A stretch of 60,029 nt of DNA from Bacillota bacterium (GCA_023399055.1 JAEWQV010000037.1:1-60029); one strand, 5' to 3'. Counted from the first letter of the stretch, positions 1-8,436 are shown. A program made the numbers and translations. Notes: generated by a model not told the origin, from the letters alone.

Positions 1-157
1 AAAAATATGACATGGATGTAATTGTTTTTGCTGCTGCCTGTACTTGCATGTTAGCCCCCAAAGGTGAAAACATGCTGCAAATAACCAACACTGCTGCAAG
101 CATAAAACCAAGTGCCCTTTTGTTTAAGCTGTTTCCCTTCTCCTTAAATTTCCTCAT
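1..157 (-). CDS. Secreted protein, N-terminal part only
   Basis: Only the first 52 codons are inside the window; the gene continues past position 1. The start codon at 157 has a strong ribosome site (AAAGGAGG, complement of 163-170). The peptide starts MRKFKEKGNS, then has a hydrophobic stretch (about residues 17-33, ALGFMLAAVL) and a likely signal peptidase site near VQAAA. This is a classical Sec signal peptide, so the product is probably exported. The mature part is too short to name. Confidence 0.75.
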   Translation of the reverse strand, partial: MRKFKEKGNSLNKRALGFMLAAVLVICSMFSPLGANMQVQAAAKTITSMSYF

Positions 158-597
158 TTTTTCCTCCTTTTAAAATATGGTTGATAGTTTCAATCTTTAA
201 GTCGATAGAAATAAGCATTTCTATCTCTATACCAGCTTATTTTCCCTCCCAAGTTGTTACTTCTATTGTAATTTCCATCTTTACCCATTTTAAAGGCATA
301 TTTTTTTAATTTAAGTATACTTTTTTTATTTTTTGCAGTTTTTTTATAACCTTTGTATAATATTTTATATTTTTTATTCTTTTTTTGCATAAATATCATA
401 GTTTTTGTTTTCATACTCCGAAGACAAAAAAACAAGGCTTCCAACAGTCGGTGATTGTTACCGAAAGTCTGGAAACCTTTGATTTCTAGTCCTTTAGAGC
501 TTATTTATCTTAGCGTGACATCAAGACAACGGTCTCCATATGCCTTGAGGAGATAAATGTCTTTAAAAAGCTAATATTAGCATATTGGACAATTCCA
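158..597. other. Intergenic stretch, AT-rich
   Basis: No convincing gene. A lysine-rich open frame on the minus strand (190-444) has no ribosome site and looks like translated A-runs. The only structured element is the truncated copy of the dispersed 3' repeat at 524-560. Confidence 0.6.
524..560 (-). repeat. Dispersed 3' repeat, copy A (truncated)
   Basis: Contains the second hairpin of the repeat: GTCTCC at 532-537 pairs with GGAGAT at 549-554 around the conserved core TGCCTTGA. The GC-rich hairpin is missing. It lies 38 bp downstream of the chrA stop codon, as expected for this family. Other copies lie at 8437, 18398, 19003, 19590, 20709, 20824, 21974 and 24206. Confidence 0.65.
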
Positions 598-1782
598 CTA
601 TCCCCTTGTTCCTAAAATAAAACCAAGCCCTAAAGCAAATAGCACAATAATCGGAGCAGGTATTTTTTTTGATATCAATAGTAAGGCTGTAACAAGCACA
701 ACTAGAATATTGTCGATTGCGAATCCACTTTCTTGCATCAGTATAATCGCCGATACAGCTATTAATCCACCCGCAACAGCTGTTATCCCTCTCAAAGAAA
801 CCTTTATTCCTCGAATTTTCTTTAAGTTTTCCCATATCGGATATACAAAGTAAATCAGAAGAATTCCGGGTAAAAATATACCTATACCGCTTGCCATTGC
901 ACCTAAAACTTGAGTTAGTATGTTCCCCCCACGAGATGCCATGCCACCGGCGTAAGCACTAAAACTAAACATTGGTCCAGGCAACCCTTGTACAAGGCCA
1001 AAACCCGTTAGAAATTCTTGATGGGTCATGTACTGATTTACTTCAACGAGTTCGCTATACATAAGAGGTATAACTACCTGCCCACCTCCTATTACCAAGT
1101 AGCCATAACGATAAAAATTTTCAAAAAGATGGGCAATTCGATTATCCCATACAAATGTTAACAGGAGACTACCAGACGCAAAAATCCCAAAAGCAAATAA
1201 GTATTTCCATGAAGGATTTAATTTCACCTGGTTCCAAAGATTTTTTTCTTTAGAGGTTATAATGCTCACCAGTCCACCAAGAATTAAAACAAATGGATAG
1301 ACCCATGGCTCACGAATCAAATAAGTAGTTATTGATCCAAATATAAATAATGTTAAAGTGACCTTATCCGTTACTACTTTTCTACCTATGCGATAAGCTG
1401 CAACTAGAATAAACCCTACTGCCATTGAGCCTGTATATCTGAGTCCATCCTGTGATAAATTCATGCTGACTAAAAATTGACTTAAAAACGAAAGTAAGGT
1501 CATAACTGTAAGTACAGGTAAAGCCCACACCAACATAGTTAACAGTCCTAGCCATGGCCCACCTACCTTATACCCAATGGCAACGATTGTCTGGGTGCTG
1601 CTTGGACCTGGAAGAATTCCAGTGACTGCTATCAACTCCACCATTTCTTCCTCAGTTAAATACTTCTTCTTAATTACCAGTTGATCTGTAAAAACACCAA
1701 AATGCGCTTCTGGTCCACCGTATGCTCCTAAAGAACAAATAAATACATCCTTTAAAAAAGCACGCCATTTTATATTCTTCAT
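598..1782 (-). CDS. chrA: Chromate/anion efflux transporter, ChrA family
   Basis: A 394-residue polytopic membrane protein of the two-domain (long) CHR family, which exports chromate by proton antiport in characterised members. The N-terminal half has the family pattern: GAYGGPEAHFG near residue 20, then GILPGPSSTQ and a GYKVGGPWLG segment. The second half repeats it as YGYLVIGGGQVVIPL and GLVQGLPGPMFSFSAYAGG. About ten hydrophobic segments are visible. The start at 1782 follows AAGGAGG. A PadR regulator and an ABC-transporter relic lie upstream on the same strand. The transported anion cannot be read from sequence; chromate is by family only. Confidence 0.9.
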   Translation of the reverse strand: MKNIKWRAFLKDVFICSLGAYGGPEAHFGVFTDQLVIKKKYLTEEEMVELIAVTGILPGPSSTQTIVAIGYKVGGPWLGLLTMLVWALPVLTVMTLLSFLSQFLVSMNLSQDGLRYTGSMAVGFILVAAYRIGRKVVTDKVTLTLFIFGSITTYLIREPWVYPFVLILGGLVSIITSKEKNLWNQVKLNPSWKYLFAFGIFASGSLLLTFVWDNRIAHLFENFYRYGYLVIGGGQVVIPLMYSELVEVNQYMTHQEFLTGFGLVQGLPGPMFSFSAYAGGMASRGGNILTQVLGAMASGIGIFLPGILLIYFVYPIWENLKKIRGIKVSLRGITAVAGGLIAVSAIILMQESGFAIDNILVVLVTALLLISKKIPAPIIVLFALGLGFILGTRG

Positions 1783-1806
1783 TTTATTTTCCTCCTTACC
1801 TTTCTC

Positions 1807-1959
1807 TTACCCAAAGTTCCATCCATACTCTTCCAGACGGTTATAAATATCAAACCATCCCTCCTTTTGCATAAGTCCATCTGGCGAACCACTTTCTACG
1901 ACCTTACCTGTGACTCCTTGTGGTAATTGTGCAATTTGAACTAAATTGGTGAATGGCAT
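1807..1959 (-). pseudogene. Relic of an ABC transporter ATPase C-terminus
   Basis: A 50-codon frame reads MPFTNLVQIA near its start and then GKVVESGSPDGLMQKEGWF, followed by DIYNRLEEYG. This matches the tail of export ABC ATPases (the G-x-I-V-E-x-G-x-H-x-E-L-M segment and terminal helix), without Walker A, signature or Walker B. It sits between padR and chrA, 8 bp from the padR stop. PadR regulators often control ABC exporters, so this is probably the remnant of a former target gene. A small real protein is possible but less likely. Confidence 0.5.
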
Positions 1960-1967
1960 AGAGGCGC

Positions 1968-2276
1968 CTACTCTTTTATTTCCTTAAATAATTCATAGGC
2001 TTTTGCCCGTGCTTCTTTTAAAATGTCTTCTCCATGAGCTGTTATCCGGTAATATTTCCTGATCTTCCCCTCTACATTCTCTTCTGAAGATACAAGTAGT
2101 CCGTCCTTCTCCATTCCATTTAGAATCGGATAAAGCGTACCCGCGCTAATATTGTATCCATGGCACTCAAGCTCCTCAATCATCCAAAGTCCATAAATAG
2201 GCTCCTTTTTGGCATGGTGCAAAATGTGGATATTAATGAATCCTAAAAATAATTTTCTTAATACTTTTTCAGGCAT
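1968..2276 (-). CDS. PadR family transcriptional regulator
   Basis: A 102-residue winged-helix repressor. The family core is visible: HILHHAKKEPIYGLWMIEEL, then GYNISAGTLYPILNGMEKDG (recognition helix and wing), then a C-terminal dimerisation helix. I chose the ATG at 2276 because AGGAGA lies just upstream (2282-2287); an ATG ten codons earlier lacks a ribosome site. An inverted repeat upstream suggests autoregulation. It probably controls the downstream transporter genes; the effector is unknown. Confidence 0.85.
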   Translation of the reverse strand: MPEKVLRKLFLGFINIHILHHAKKEPIYGLWMIEELECHGYNISAGTLYPILNGMEKDGLLVSSEENVEGKIRKYYRITAHGEDILKEARAKAYELFKEIKE

Positions 2277-2306
2277 TGTTCTTCTCCTATTTATATGAAC
2301 ACTCAT

Positions 2307-2334
2307 TATCGTATTTCGTTATCGTGTTTCGATA
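2307..2334. promoter_or_regulatory. Probable PadR operator
   Basis: TATCG at 2307 and CGATA ending at 2334 form an inverted repeat. Inside are two near-identical direct repeats (CGAAACACG and CGAAATACG on the minus strand). It lies 30 bp upstream of the padR start, over the expected promoter. Confidence 0.45.
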
Positions 2335-2503
2335 TATACATAGCATAAAAATCTAACTTCTGTCAACCTCATATTCATGGATAATTTCGTTCAAGCTCCA
2401 ATTTGTTTTGGTATATTATACGTAGGTATTGATTATTTCCAAAGTTTTTAATCAAATCATATCCTTTGTCATCTTTCTCTTTACTAATTATAGGTATGAA
2501 AAA

Positions 2504-2550
2504 GAGGCAGAGTCTATAAGTCATTTAAGTTGACCTATAAACTCTGCCTC
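2504..2550 (-). terminator. Strong hairpin, probable terminator
   Basis: GAGGCAGAGT at 2504 pairs with ACTCTGCCTC ending at 2550, and the stem extends inward through TATA. On the minus strand it is followed by a U-run (complement of 2498-2503), so it should stop transcripts coming from the Ig-like gene. The + strand also has a T-rich tail, so it may act both ways. Confidence 0.7.
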
Positions 2551-2557
2551 ATAATTT

Positions 2558-2734
2558 TTACTTATTCAAATTTGCCATCCGAGCTAACTTAAAAGTTGTG
2601 ATTTTCCGTTTTTGAGTTAACCATCTGCTATACCGTTTCGTTTTTGTATAAGCATTCCTTGGGAACGTTAAACTGTCAAAGCTCCTTAACGTCATAATTA
2701 CTGAACTTTTGTATAAATCTCGATTCTTTCTTAT
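2558..2734 (-). other. Possible relic of a basic protein, origin unknown
   Basis: A 58-codon frame without a ribosome site reads KTKRYSRWLT, QKRKITTFKL and ARMANLNK at its end. It is very basic and ends 8 bp before the strong hairpin. It could be the tail of a transposase or of another lost gene; I cannot name it. The rest of the 2277-2765 gap shows nothing else. Confidence 0.25.
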
Positions 2735-2765
2735 TCACAAGGTTGAACTGAAATCTAATTATCTC

Positions 2766-3863
2766 TTACTGAATGTATATCAGCAGTGTACGCTTTATGT
2801 ATTCCTGAAGTAAAGCTCCTGAAATAGCTGTTACCTGACTGCTAAGCTTAACATCATAATATCCATAGAAGGAGTTTGTTGCTAAAACCGTAAGTATCTT
2901 TCCATCCTCAGTCAAAACACCCTTAAGTTCGCCTGGATTTACAGCAGATAAACCGGAAGCATTGGCAACTGGTACAATTGTAACGGAATTTTCTAAGACC
3001 GAGGTAAGGGAATTAAATAAGGTATCCGCTTTCATGGATGTACTGAATTTTATTGAAAGAGTCTTGTCATCCACTAAAGTCACATCCTGAACATGTGCAG
3101 CTTCTATTGCTTCACCTGATACCACCTTAATTACTACTTTATCGCTTTTCACCTCTTGTAATGTAGCTGAATCGTTGGTTACCGATATTCCTTCACTGAC
3201 TGCAGAAGCTGTTAATACTGTACTCCCTTCCTTAACTGCAGTTACAATACCGTCTTCGTTGACTGTTGCTACCGTAGGATCACTAACAGACCAGGTAATT
3301 TTTCCTTCTGTTCCCTCAGGCTTTATGACCGCATTGAAATCATAGGTGGAAGCTACTGTCATAGACTGCACTTCATCTTTTATCATTTTATTGGTGATGG
3401 TCACTTCTGCCTTATTGCCTTTGACCTTAATTACACAGGATAAAACACTTCTCCCTTTTTTCTTGTCGTTAATGGTACATTTGATTACCGCTGTTCCATA
3501 ATTCACACTTTTTACAAGGCCATTCTTATCAACCGTTGCAACCTTTTCATTGGTAGAATACCAGGTTCGTGCAGTGGTCGCAGAAAGATTTTTCACTTCC
3601 ATCTGATAAGTAGCACCAATACCATTCAGTGTTTTTTTTGCTACTGCAAAATATGGCTTCTGTGCCTTTTTCTTCTGTTTCTCGCTGTAATCTTTCTTTT
3701 CCTCTTTCTTATTCTTTTTCTCCGTTTTCTCTTTCTTTACTTGAATCTGTCTCTCATTTTTGGCAGCCTTAGCCACTGCGGGAGTGGTATATTGGAATAC
3801 CATAGGTGTCATCAACGCCAGGGCGAGTGCACATGCCAAACCTTTCACTATGTACTTTTTCAC
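2766..3863 (-). CDS. Secreted protein with bacterial Ig-like (BIG2) domains
   Basis: The most likely start is the GTG at 3863, preceded by AAGGAGG; the longer frame back to 3911 has no ribosome site. Residues 1-33 are a signal peptide ending near PAVAKA. A K/E-rich linker follows, then two BIG2-like units: the first carries STNEKVATVDKNGLV, the second WSVSDPTVATVNEDGIVTAV and KEGSTVLTA. The C-terminal third (LVDDKTLSIKFSTSM) resembles a further Ig-like surface domain. The product is probably a cell-wall or extracellular adhesion or scaffold protein. The end (QEYIKRTLLIYIQ) is abrupt and could be a truncation. It lies downstream of a sigma/anti-sigma pair that may regulate it. Confidence 0.75.
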   Translation of the reverse strand: MKKYIVKGLACALALALMTPMVFQYTTPAVAKAAKNERQIQVKKEKTEKKNKKEEKKDYSEKQKKKAQKPYFAVAKKTLNGIGATYQMEVKNLSATTARTWYSTNEKVATVDKNGLVKSVNYGTAVIKCTINDKKKGRSVLSCVIKVKGNKAEVTITNKMIKDEVQSMTVASTYDFNAVIKPEGTEGKITWSVSDPTVATVNEDGIVTAVKEGSTVLTASAVSEGISVTNDSATLQEVKSDKVVIKVVSGEAIEAAHVQDVTLVDDKTLSIKFSTSMKADTLFNSLTSVLENSVTIVPVANASGLSAVNPGELKGVLTEDGKILTVLATNSFYGYYDVKLSSQVTAISGALLQEYIKRTLLIYIQ

Positions 3864-4304
3864 ATTAATATCCTCCTTAAGTATTATTCTGGTTCCATGT
3901 TTATAATACACTGCAACCTATACCTTTCATGGGGTTTGATTGCTTCTATATTAATTTTTCTCCGATAATTACTATCTAATAGGATTAACTTAATTAAATA
4001 TTATATATTCGAAGGAAAAATCAATAACTGCTTGTTTTCAGCTTTCTCTTGCTGATGTTTAAAAAATGTTAGTATTTCTGGTTTCAGTTAAGCTCTATTA
4101 CGTTAGGAGCAATAGCTAGATTTATTCAATTACCTATCATTATTTTATAATGTAATTTTCACCTCCTATATAGATAACGTAGGTGAAGTTGGTTTTATCG
4201 CATTCCTTTTAAAATAATAATTTTCTTTTTAATCAGTGGTACATACTACCATTCTTCTCCAGGTAAGATATGTTAAAAGATTAAAAACTTGTTAGTTTGA
4301 CGCT
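3864..4304. other. Intergenic region upstream of the Ig-like gene
   Basis: 440 bp, AT-rich. It has no open frame with a ribosome site. A GTTTCA (minus-strand TGAAAC) at 4081-4086 resembles an ECF -35 element and also occurs upstream of the ECF gene (6327-6332); the match is short and may be chance. Confidence 0.35.
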
Positions 4305-5681
4305 CTAATGTGAGCCATTCTCTTTTTCATTTTTAACGCTATTAATTCTATCTATATCACTGTCATCATGATCTCGGCTGGCATCAAAATCTTTATCTGG
4401 TTTATCTTTATCTAGTTTATTTTTATCAGCTTTATCATTTTTTTGTTCGCCTACCAAATGATCCATTTGCTTTTTCTTTTTTATTTTATCATCCTTTGCT
4501 TCATCATCCTTTGCTTCATCATCCTTTGCTTCATTATCCTTTTCTTTATTATCCTGTACTTTATTATCCTGTACTTTATTATCTTTTGCTTTATTCTCTT
4601 TTGCTTTATTCTCTTTTACTTTATTATCTTTTGCTTTGTTCTCTTTTACTTTATTATCTTTTACTTTGTTCTCTTTGGCTTTGGCATTATTTATTTTGTT
4701 ATCATTATCTCCGTGGTCTTTTTGTTCATCAACTTCTTCATTCCTGTCTTTATCCAAATCCTTTTTGGGGCCGCCATTGCCTGCTTTCCAGGAACTATTC
4801 TCATCCTTTTCTTCGATATTTCGTTCAGAGGAATTCGCTTGATCTTCCATATAATTATCATTCGTTATATCCTTGTCCTCTGCTACTGGAGTTACTGTCG
4901 AATCAGACTCCAAAGCCTCTTCCATCTGTATTGTATCCTCCAGATCAACTTCATTTTCCTCCGCTATGGCAAGCAGCTCAGACATTGATTTATGGGAAAG
5001 ACTCTTGGTTGTTAGATTATCTGTGGATATCTCTATCTTTTTTAGTAGCCTAAGCTTACCGACCGATACCCCCAGTTCCTTCGCTTCCTCGGACTCTGCT
5101 TTATCCTTCTTCAAGGTTTGGCTAAGTACCATAAGTTTCATCTTATGGGCGGAAGCGTTTTCTTTAATTACTAACTTCAAGGAATCCACCAGGATTTTGG
5201 CTTTCTCCATACTATTATTCTCTACAGAGACCAGGATGACATTTCTGTCGGTATTAAGATATCCCTGGTCGATAACCACGTTAACAATTGAGACTACTGC
5301 TGTGTCTAGTTCCTCTAGCATAAAGTCCTGGTTTTGGAGTACTTTCTGAGCATCTTCATTCAATGCGCTGACGGATATTACTTGATTATGCCGATTTATT
5401 TTGATCTCTATGCTAGGGTTAATATCCAACGAAATTATACTGCTAGGTAGCCTGTATTGGTAAAACCAGCTACCCGCAACAAACAGCAACAGAGCAAAGC
5501 ATAGGGATAACACTACTGTATATTGTCTGATAGATCCGGTGGACTGCTTCTCCTCCTGCCTTGTAATAAAATCATGTTCTTCCAACCTACGGTAAGGCAA
5601 GTTCACTAATGTCGCGAAGTCTGGTGCAGGTGCCTGATTTAAAGATCTGCTTATGGATTTTTCTATATTCTTTTTATTCAT
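4305..5681 (-). CDS. RsgI-like membrane anti-sigma factor with charged repeat tail
   Basis: 458 residues. Residues 1-52 are cytoplasmic, a single membrane helix spans about 54-75, and the exported part begins with SIISLDINPSIEIKINRHNQ. That is the hallmark of the RsgI juxtamembrane domain (S-x-D-x-N-P-S-I-E). This domain runs to about residue 200. From about 270 the tail is low-complexity and charged, with tandem KENKAKDNKV-type pentapeptides and D/K-rich ends. The start overlaps the stop of the ECF sigma gene by 4 bp (ATGA), indicating translational coupling and a sigma/anti-sigma pair. In clostridia such proteins sense extracellular polysaccharide or stress through the exported domain; here the tail carries no recognisable carbohydrate-binding module. 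Confidence 0.8.
   Translation of the reverse strand: MNKKNIEKSISRSLNQAPAPDFATLVNLPYRRLEEHDFITRQEEKQSTGSIRQYTVVLSLCFALLLFVAGSWFYQYRLPSSIISLDINPSIEIKINRHNQVISVSALNEDAQKVLQNQDFMLEELDTAVVSIVNVVIDQGYLNTDRNVILVSVENNSMEKAKILVDSLKLVIKENASAHKMKLMVLSQTLKKDKAESEEAKELGVSVGKLRLLKKIEISTDNLTTKSLSHKSMSELLAIAEENEVDLEDTIQMEEALESDSTVTPVAEDKDITNDNYMEDQANSSERNIEEKDENSSWKAGNGGPKKDLDKDRNEEVDEQKDHGDNDNKINNAKAKENKVKDNKVKENKAKDNKVKENKAKENKAKDNKVQDNKVQDNKEKDNEAKDDEAKDDEAKDDKIKKKKQMDHLVGEQKNDKADKNKLDKDKPDKDFDASRDHDDSDIDRINSVKNEKENGSH
4460..4690 (-). repeat. Tandem 15-bp coding repeats in the anti-sigma gene
   Basis: The DNA encodes strings of pentapeptides (KENKA, KDNKV, KDDEA). Identical 15-bp units such as ATCCTTTGCTTCATC are adjacent near 4490-4530, so slipped-strand length change is likely. 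The repeats stay in frame. Confidence 0.75.
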
Positions 5682-6271
5682 CTTTGCACCCCGCTTTCCT
5701 TAAGATACTTTTTTAATTTTTTCAATCCGCGATGATATTTTGACAACACCGTCGAGAGAGGAATTCCGATATCTCGAGCTATCTCCAGATGCGTGAAGCC
5801 TGAAATCGCATGAAGTAGAATGATCTTTCTCTCTTCCTCACTTAAAATTTTCAAAGCGGATTGCAAGATTAATCTGTCATCGCTGTTTGTAACATAAGAA
5901 AAGGAAAGGTTATTCTCCAGTTCTTCCTCTACAAGCTCCTGCGTTTTTGTTCTTAACCTTATCTTACTCATAGCGAGGTTTCGTGTAATTGTAAATACCC
6001 AAGCCATCGGTTTACCCATAGGCTTATAAAGATGCGCAGCTCCGCGGATTCTTAAATAGGTGTCCTGCATGACATCTAATGCATCCTCATTATTTTGCAG
6101 GATTGAAAGCGCGAAAGCGTACACACTACGCTCGGTCAGATGGAAAAACTCCTCAAAGGCAGCCATATCGTTTTCCGCTATTCGGATAAAAATAGTTTCG
6201 TCAATGAGTATCTTCATAGAACGAACTACAGAACGATTTTGTGAATCTGCCATATCACAGAAAATTAGCAT
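5678..6271 (-). CDS. ECF-type RNA polymerase sigma factor
   Basis: 197 residues. Region 2 is seen in AFEEFFHLTERSVYAFALSI and DALDVMQDTYLRI with the WVFTITRNLA segment; region 4 is the HTH in LHAISGFTHLEIARDIGIPL followed by STVLSKYHRGLKKLKKYL. The ATG at 6271 has GAGGAGG about 8 bp upstream. It overlaps the RsgI-like gene by 4 bp. By family it directs RNA polymerase to its own promoter and a small regulon once the membrane anti-sigma releases it; the signal is unknown. Confidence 0.85.
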   Translation of the reverse strand: MLIFCDMADSQNRSVVRSMKILIDETIFIRIAENDMAAFEEFFHLTERSVYAFALSILQNNEDALDVMQDTYLRIRGAAHLYKPMGKPMAWVFTITRNLAMSKIRLRTKTQELVEEELENNLSFSYVTNSDDRLILQSALKILSEEERKIILLHAISGFTHLEIARDIGIPLSTVLSKYHRGLKKLKKYLKESGVQR

Positions 6272-6303
6272 CAGGTGTTCCTCCTCTATAACGATAACGC
6301 TCC

Positions 6304-6333
6304 AATATAGTATTTTATTGCATGTTGTTTCAA
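6304..6333 (-). promoter_or_regulatory. Candidate promoter of the sigma/anti-sigma operon
   Basis: On the minus strand TTGAAA (6333-6328) and TATATT (6309-6304) are spaced by 18 bp, about 35 bp upstream of the start codon. The same site contains TGAAAC, compatible with an ECF -35, so autoregulation is possible. Confidence 0.4.
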
Positions 6334-6437
6334 ATTTATCATTATTTAATTACATTTTCATTTTAATATAGATATTTTGTCGAAACAATTGGAATTATGT
6401 CCCTTTTGAGTAATGATGTAATTATAAATACAAAAAT

Positions 6438-6486
6438 CCCCTGTATATCAGGAGAGCCTTATTTGATCTGCTCTGACATATAGGGG
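6438..6486 (-). terminator. Hairpin terminator after the LysR/PhzF locus
   Basis: CCCCTGTATATCAGGAG at 6438 pairs with the strand ending AGGGG at 6486 with small mismatches. On the minus strand the hairpin is followed by AUUUUUG, so it terminates transcription from the LysR side. Nothing else is visible between 6272 and 6562. Confidence 0.6.
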
Positions 6487-6562
6487 ACATTATTGTTATC
6501 GATTTTCTGTAGACATTCCTGTCTATTCTCTATACACATCTTCCTATCCGGTCTGATGCGTT

Positions 6563-6722
6563 TCATTGTAATACAAAAGTAATTTTTTCGCTGAAACCAT
6601 GAACAGCAGCAATTTTTCTCATTTCCTCCTCAGATAACGAATCAGCATTCAAAACAATACCTGTTGGGTTTCCGCCTTCTTTTGTTTTAGTAAAGAATTA
6701 ATGTGAATACGTTAATCTTCAT
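6563..6722 (-). pseudogene. Broken PhzF-family gene (5' fragment)
   Basis: The start ATG lies inside the last codons of the LysR gene. After a frameshift near 6700 the frame reads FTKTKEGGNPTGIVLNADS, then LSEEEMRKIAAVHGFSE and stops. This matches the N-terminus of PhzF-fold isomerases (G-G-N-P-x-G-V near the start, then the G-F-S-E-T segment), which are about 260-300 residues when intact; about 210 residues are missing. The overlap indicates a former LysR-PhzF operon. Confidence 0.65.
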
Positions 6723-7611
6723 ATATTCCCATCTCCCTATCATGTATTAATTCAATAAAAGCTTTCAGTGCTGCTGACATCCATTTGGTTTTATAGTAAA
6801 GCACTTGAGTGAATATGTGGAATTCCGGTCCCTTCCAATTTAATCTCACAAACCTCTTTTGCGATAGCTCTTCATCGACAGCGGTCAGCGGCAGAAATGT
6901 GATACCCATTCCACTCAAGGTTAGCTGTTTAATTGCCTGAATATTACCAGTTTCAATAACTGAACGTGGCTTTACATTAAATTGTGACATTATGGTTTCA
7001 AAGAGCTCTCTATAGCCACAGCTGGTCTCCGTTAAAATCAGTGGTTCATCCGATAAGTTTTCGGGATAGACATTTTCTCTATTTGCGAAAGCATGTTCGG
7101 AGGAGCACAAAAAAGCCATTGTTTCCGGAGTTTGAACAACCGTAATGAAATCATCATTTGCTATTTTTTGGTCTATAAAAAAAGCTATATCGATTGTATT
7201 ATTCTTTAATGCGTCTAAAAAATCAGCTTTGCTGCCAAACTTGATTAAAATCTCGACCTCCGGATAGCGTGAGCGATATTCTTTTAATAATCTAGGTAGT
7301 TTTGACACACACAAAGATTCCACTGCGCCGATGACTAAGAGACCACTGGGTTTATCCGAGTCACCGACTATGTTTTTCGCATCATTTGCCAGCTTTACTA
7401 TCTGTTCAGCAAGGGGTAGTAGTTTCTTTCCCTCGGATGTTAATGCGATATTATGCCCCAACCGCTCAAACAACTTCACCTTCAGTTCCAGCTCTAGCAA
7501 TTGGATTTGAGAGGTTATGGAGGATTGCGCATACCCCAGCTCTAACGCTGTTTTTGAAAAGCTTTGCAGCTTTGCAATAGTCAAAAAAGTCTTTAACTGT
7601 CTTAATTCCAT
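6712..7611 (-). CDS. LysR family transcriptional regulator
   Basis: About 299 residues. The N-terminal winged helix-turn-helix (MELRQLKTFLTIAKLQSFSK, then LGYAQSSITSQIQLLE) is typical, followed by a periplasmic-binding-protein-like effector domain from about residue 90 (GLLVIGAVESLCVSKLPRLL). I chose the ATG at 7611, nine bases after AGGAG; the ATG at 7620 directly abuts that site and is unlikely. It overlaps the broken PhzF gene and is divergent from a DinB-like gene, across a palindrome. The inducer is unknown. Confidence 0.85.
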   Translation of the reverse strand: MELRQLKTFLTIAKLQSFSKTALELGYAQSSITSQIQLLELELKVKLFERLGHNIALTSEGKKLLPLAEQIVKLANDAKNIVGDSDKPSGLLVIGAVESLCVSKLPRLLKEYRSRYPEVEILIKFGSKADFLDALKNNTIDIAFFIDQKIANDDFITVVQTPETMAFLCSSEHAFANRENVYPENLSDEPLILTETSCGYRELFETIMSQFNVKPRSVIETGNIQAIKQLTLSGMGITFLPLTAVDEELSQKRFVRLNWKGPEFHIFTQVLYYKTKWMSAALKAFIELIHDREMGIYED

Positions 7612-7698
7612 TGGCAGCATCTCCTATCGATTTTATCGAGTAATTGCATAGAATTTATCAATTTCACTAAATCTTTGTAATATGATACCATACTATAT

Positions 7699-7714
7699 AA
7701 TATTTCGAAATATT
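7699..7714. promoter_or_regulatory. Perfect 16-bp palindrome, candidate LysR operator
   Basis: AATATTTCGAAATATT lies between divergent LysR and DinB-like genes. It contains a T-N11-A pattern, the usual LysR recognition form, and is well placed to control both directions. Confidence 0.45.
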
Positions 7715-7746
7715 TGATCAAAACATAATTGAAAGAAGGTTTTAAT

Positions 7747-8226
7747 ATGAACGAGTTTAAGCAAAATAATGAAGAACTATTAAGTTTAATCAAGGAATGG
7801 GAACCAATATTATTACAGCTTCCAAAAGGCGTAATAACCCAAAGGAGAAACAGCCAAAACAGAACCATTAAGCAGATTGTCGGTCATATGACCGATTCTG
7901 CCTCTAACAACATCCATAGGTTGATACATTTGCAATATCAAGCTAGCCCTTTGATTTTTCCAGATTATGCAAACCTTGGTAATAATGACAAATGGATTGC
8001 AATACAGAATTATCAAAATAAAAATTGGGAGGACTTGGTTCAATTGTGGAAATATTCCAATCTTCATATTATCCATGTTATAAACAACGTGAGCATAGAT
8101 CGATTGGACAATGAGTGGATTAGTGCACTAAATAAAGCTGTTTCGCTTAAAACAATGATTATTGATTATCTGCCACATTTCCAGCTGCATTTGAGGGAAA
8201 TTAATGATTTGATTAATCGTAACTGA
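7747..8226 (+). CDS. DinB/YfiT-like four-helix-bundle protein
   Basis: About 159 residues, starting at the ATG at 7747 seven bases after AGAAGG. The sequence fits the DinB/YfiT metal-dependent fold: an early histidine in TIKQIVGHMTDSASNNIHRL and a late pair in YLPHFQLHLREINDL, which would form the three-histidine metal site. Many members are bacillithiol- or thiol-dependent transferases or hydrolases; the substrate here is unknown. It is divergent from the LysR gene, a likely regulator. Confidence 0.75.
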   Translation: MNEFKQNNEELLSLIKEWEPILLQLPKGVITQRRNSQNRTIKQIVGHMTDSASNNIHRLIHLQYQASPLIFPDYANLGNNDKWIAIQNYQNKNWEDLVQLWKYSNLHIIHVINNVSIDRLDNEWISALNKAVSLKTMIIDYLPHFQLHLREINDLINRN

Positions 8227-8316
8227 CGCTATCAAAAAATAATTGTACCCCGTGTAAAACAGTAGAACATAATTGCCTACTTTTCTATAATTATAAAAAA
8301 CCTAGCTGTTAAAAAA

Positions 8317-8355
8317 CGTAAGCGAGGGTAACAATAACTTTACACCTCGCTTACG
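8317..8355 (-). terminator. Rho-independent terminator
   Basis: CGTAAGCGAGG (8317-8327) pairs perfectly with CCTCGCTTACG (8345-8355). On the minus strand it is followed by CGUUUUUUAAC, so it terminates the SseB-like gene that ends at 8503. Confidence 0.75.
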
Positions 8356-8436
8356 CTTGAAAGAATAATATTAACCCTATAAGATTTTCAATAAATAATA
8401 TCTGTGGGGAACTTATTTTCTTTTGCAACAAGACAA

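Noticed and set aside
190..444. Lysine-rich minus-strand frame of 84 codons
   Set aside because: No ribosome site, extreme K content from A-runs, and no resemblance to known proteins.
2504..2550. Terminal inverted repeats of an insertion sequence
   Set aside because: The two arms are adjacent with a short loop and a U-run, which fits a terminator; no transposase is present and no target duplication is seen.
4443..5053. Long hydrophobic open frames on the + strand
   Set aside because: They are antisense to the K/D/E-rich tail of the anti-sigma gene; F/L/I runs arise from the complementary A/T-rich codons. No ribosome site.
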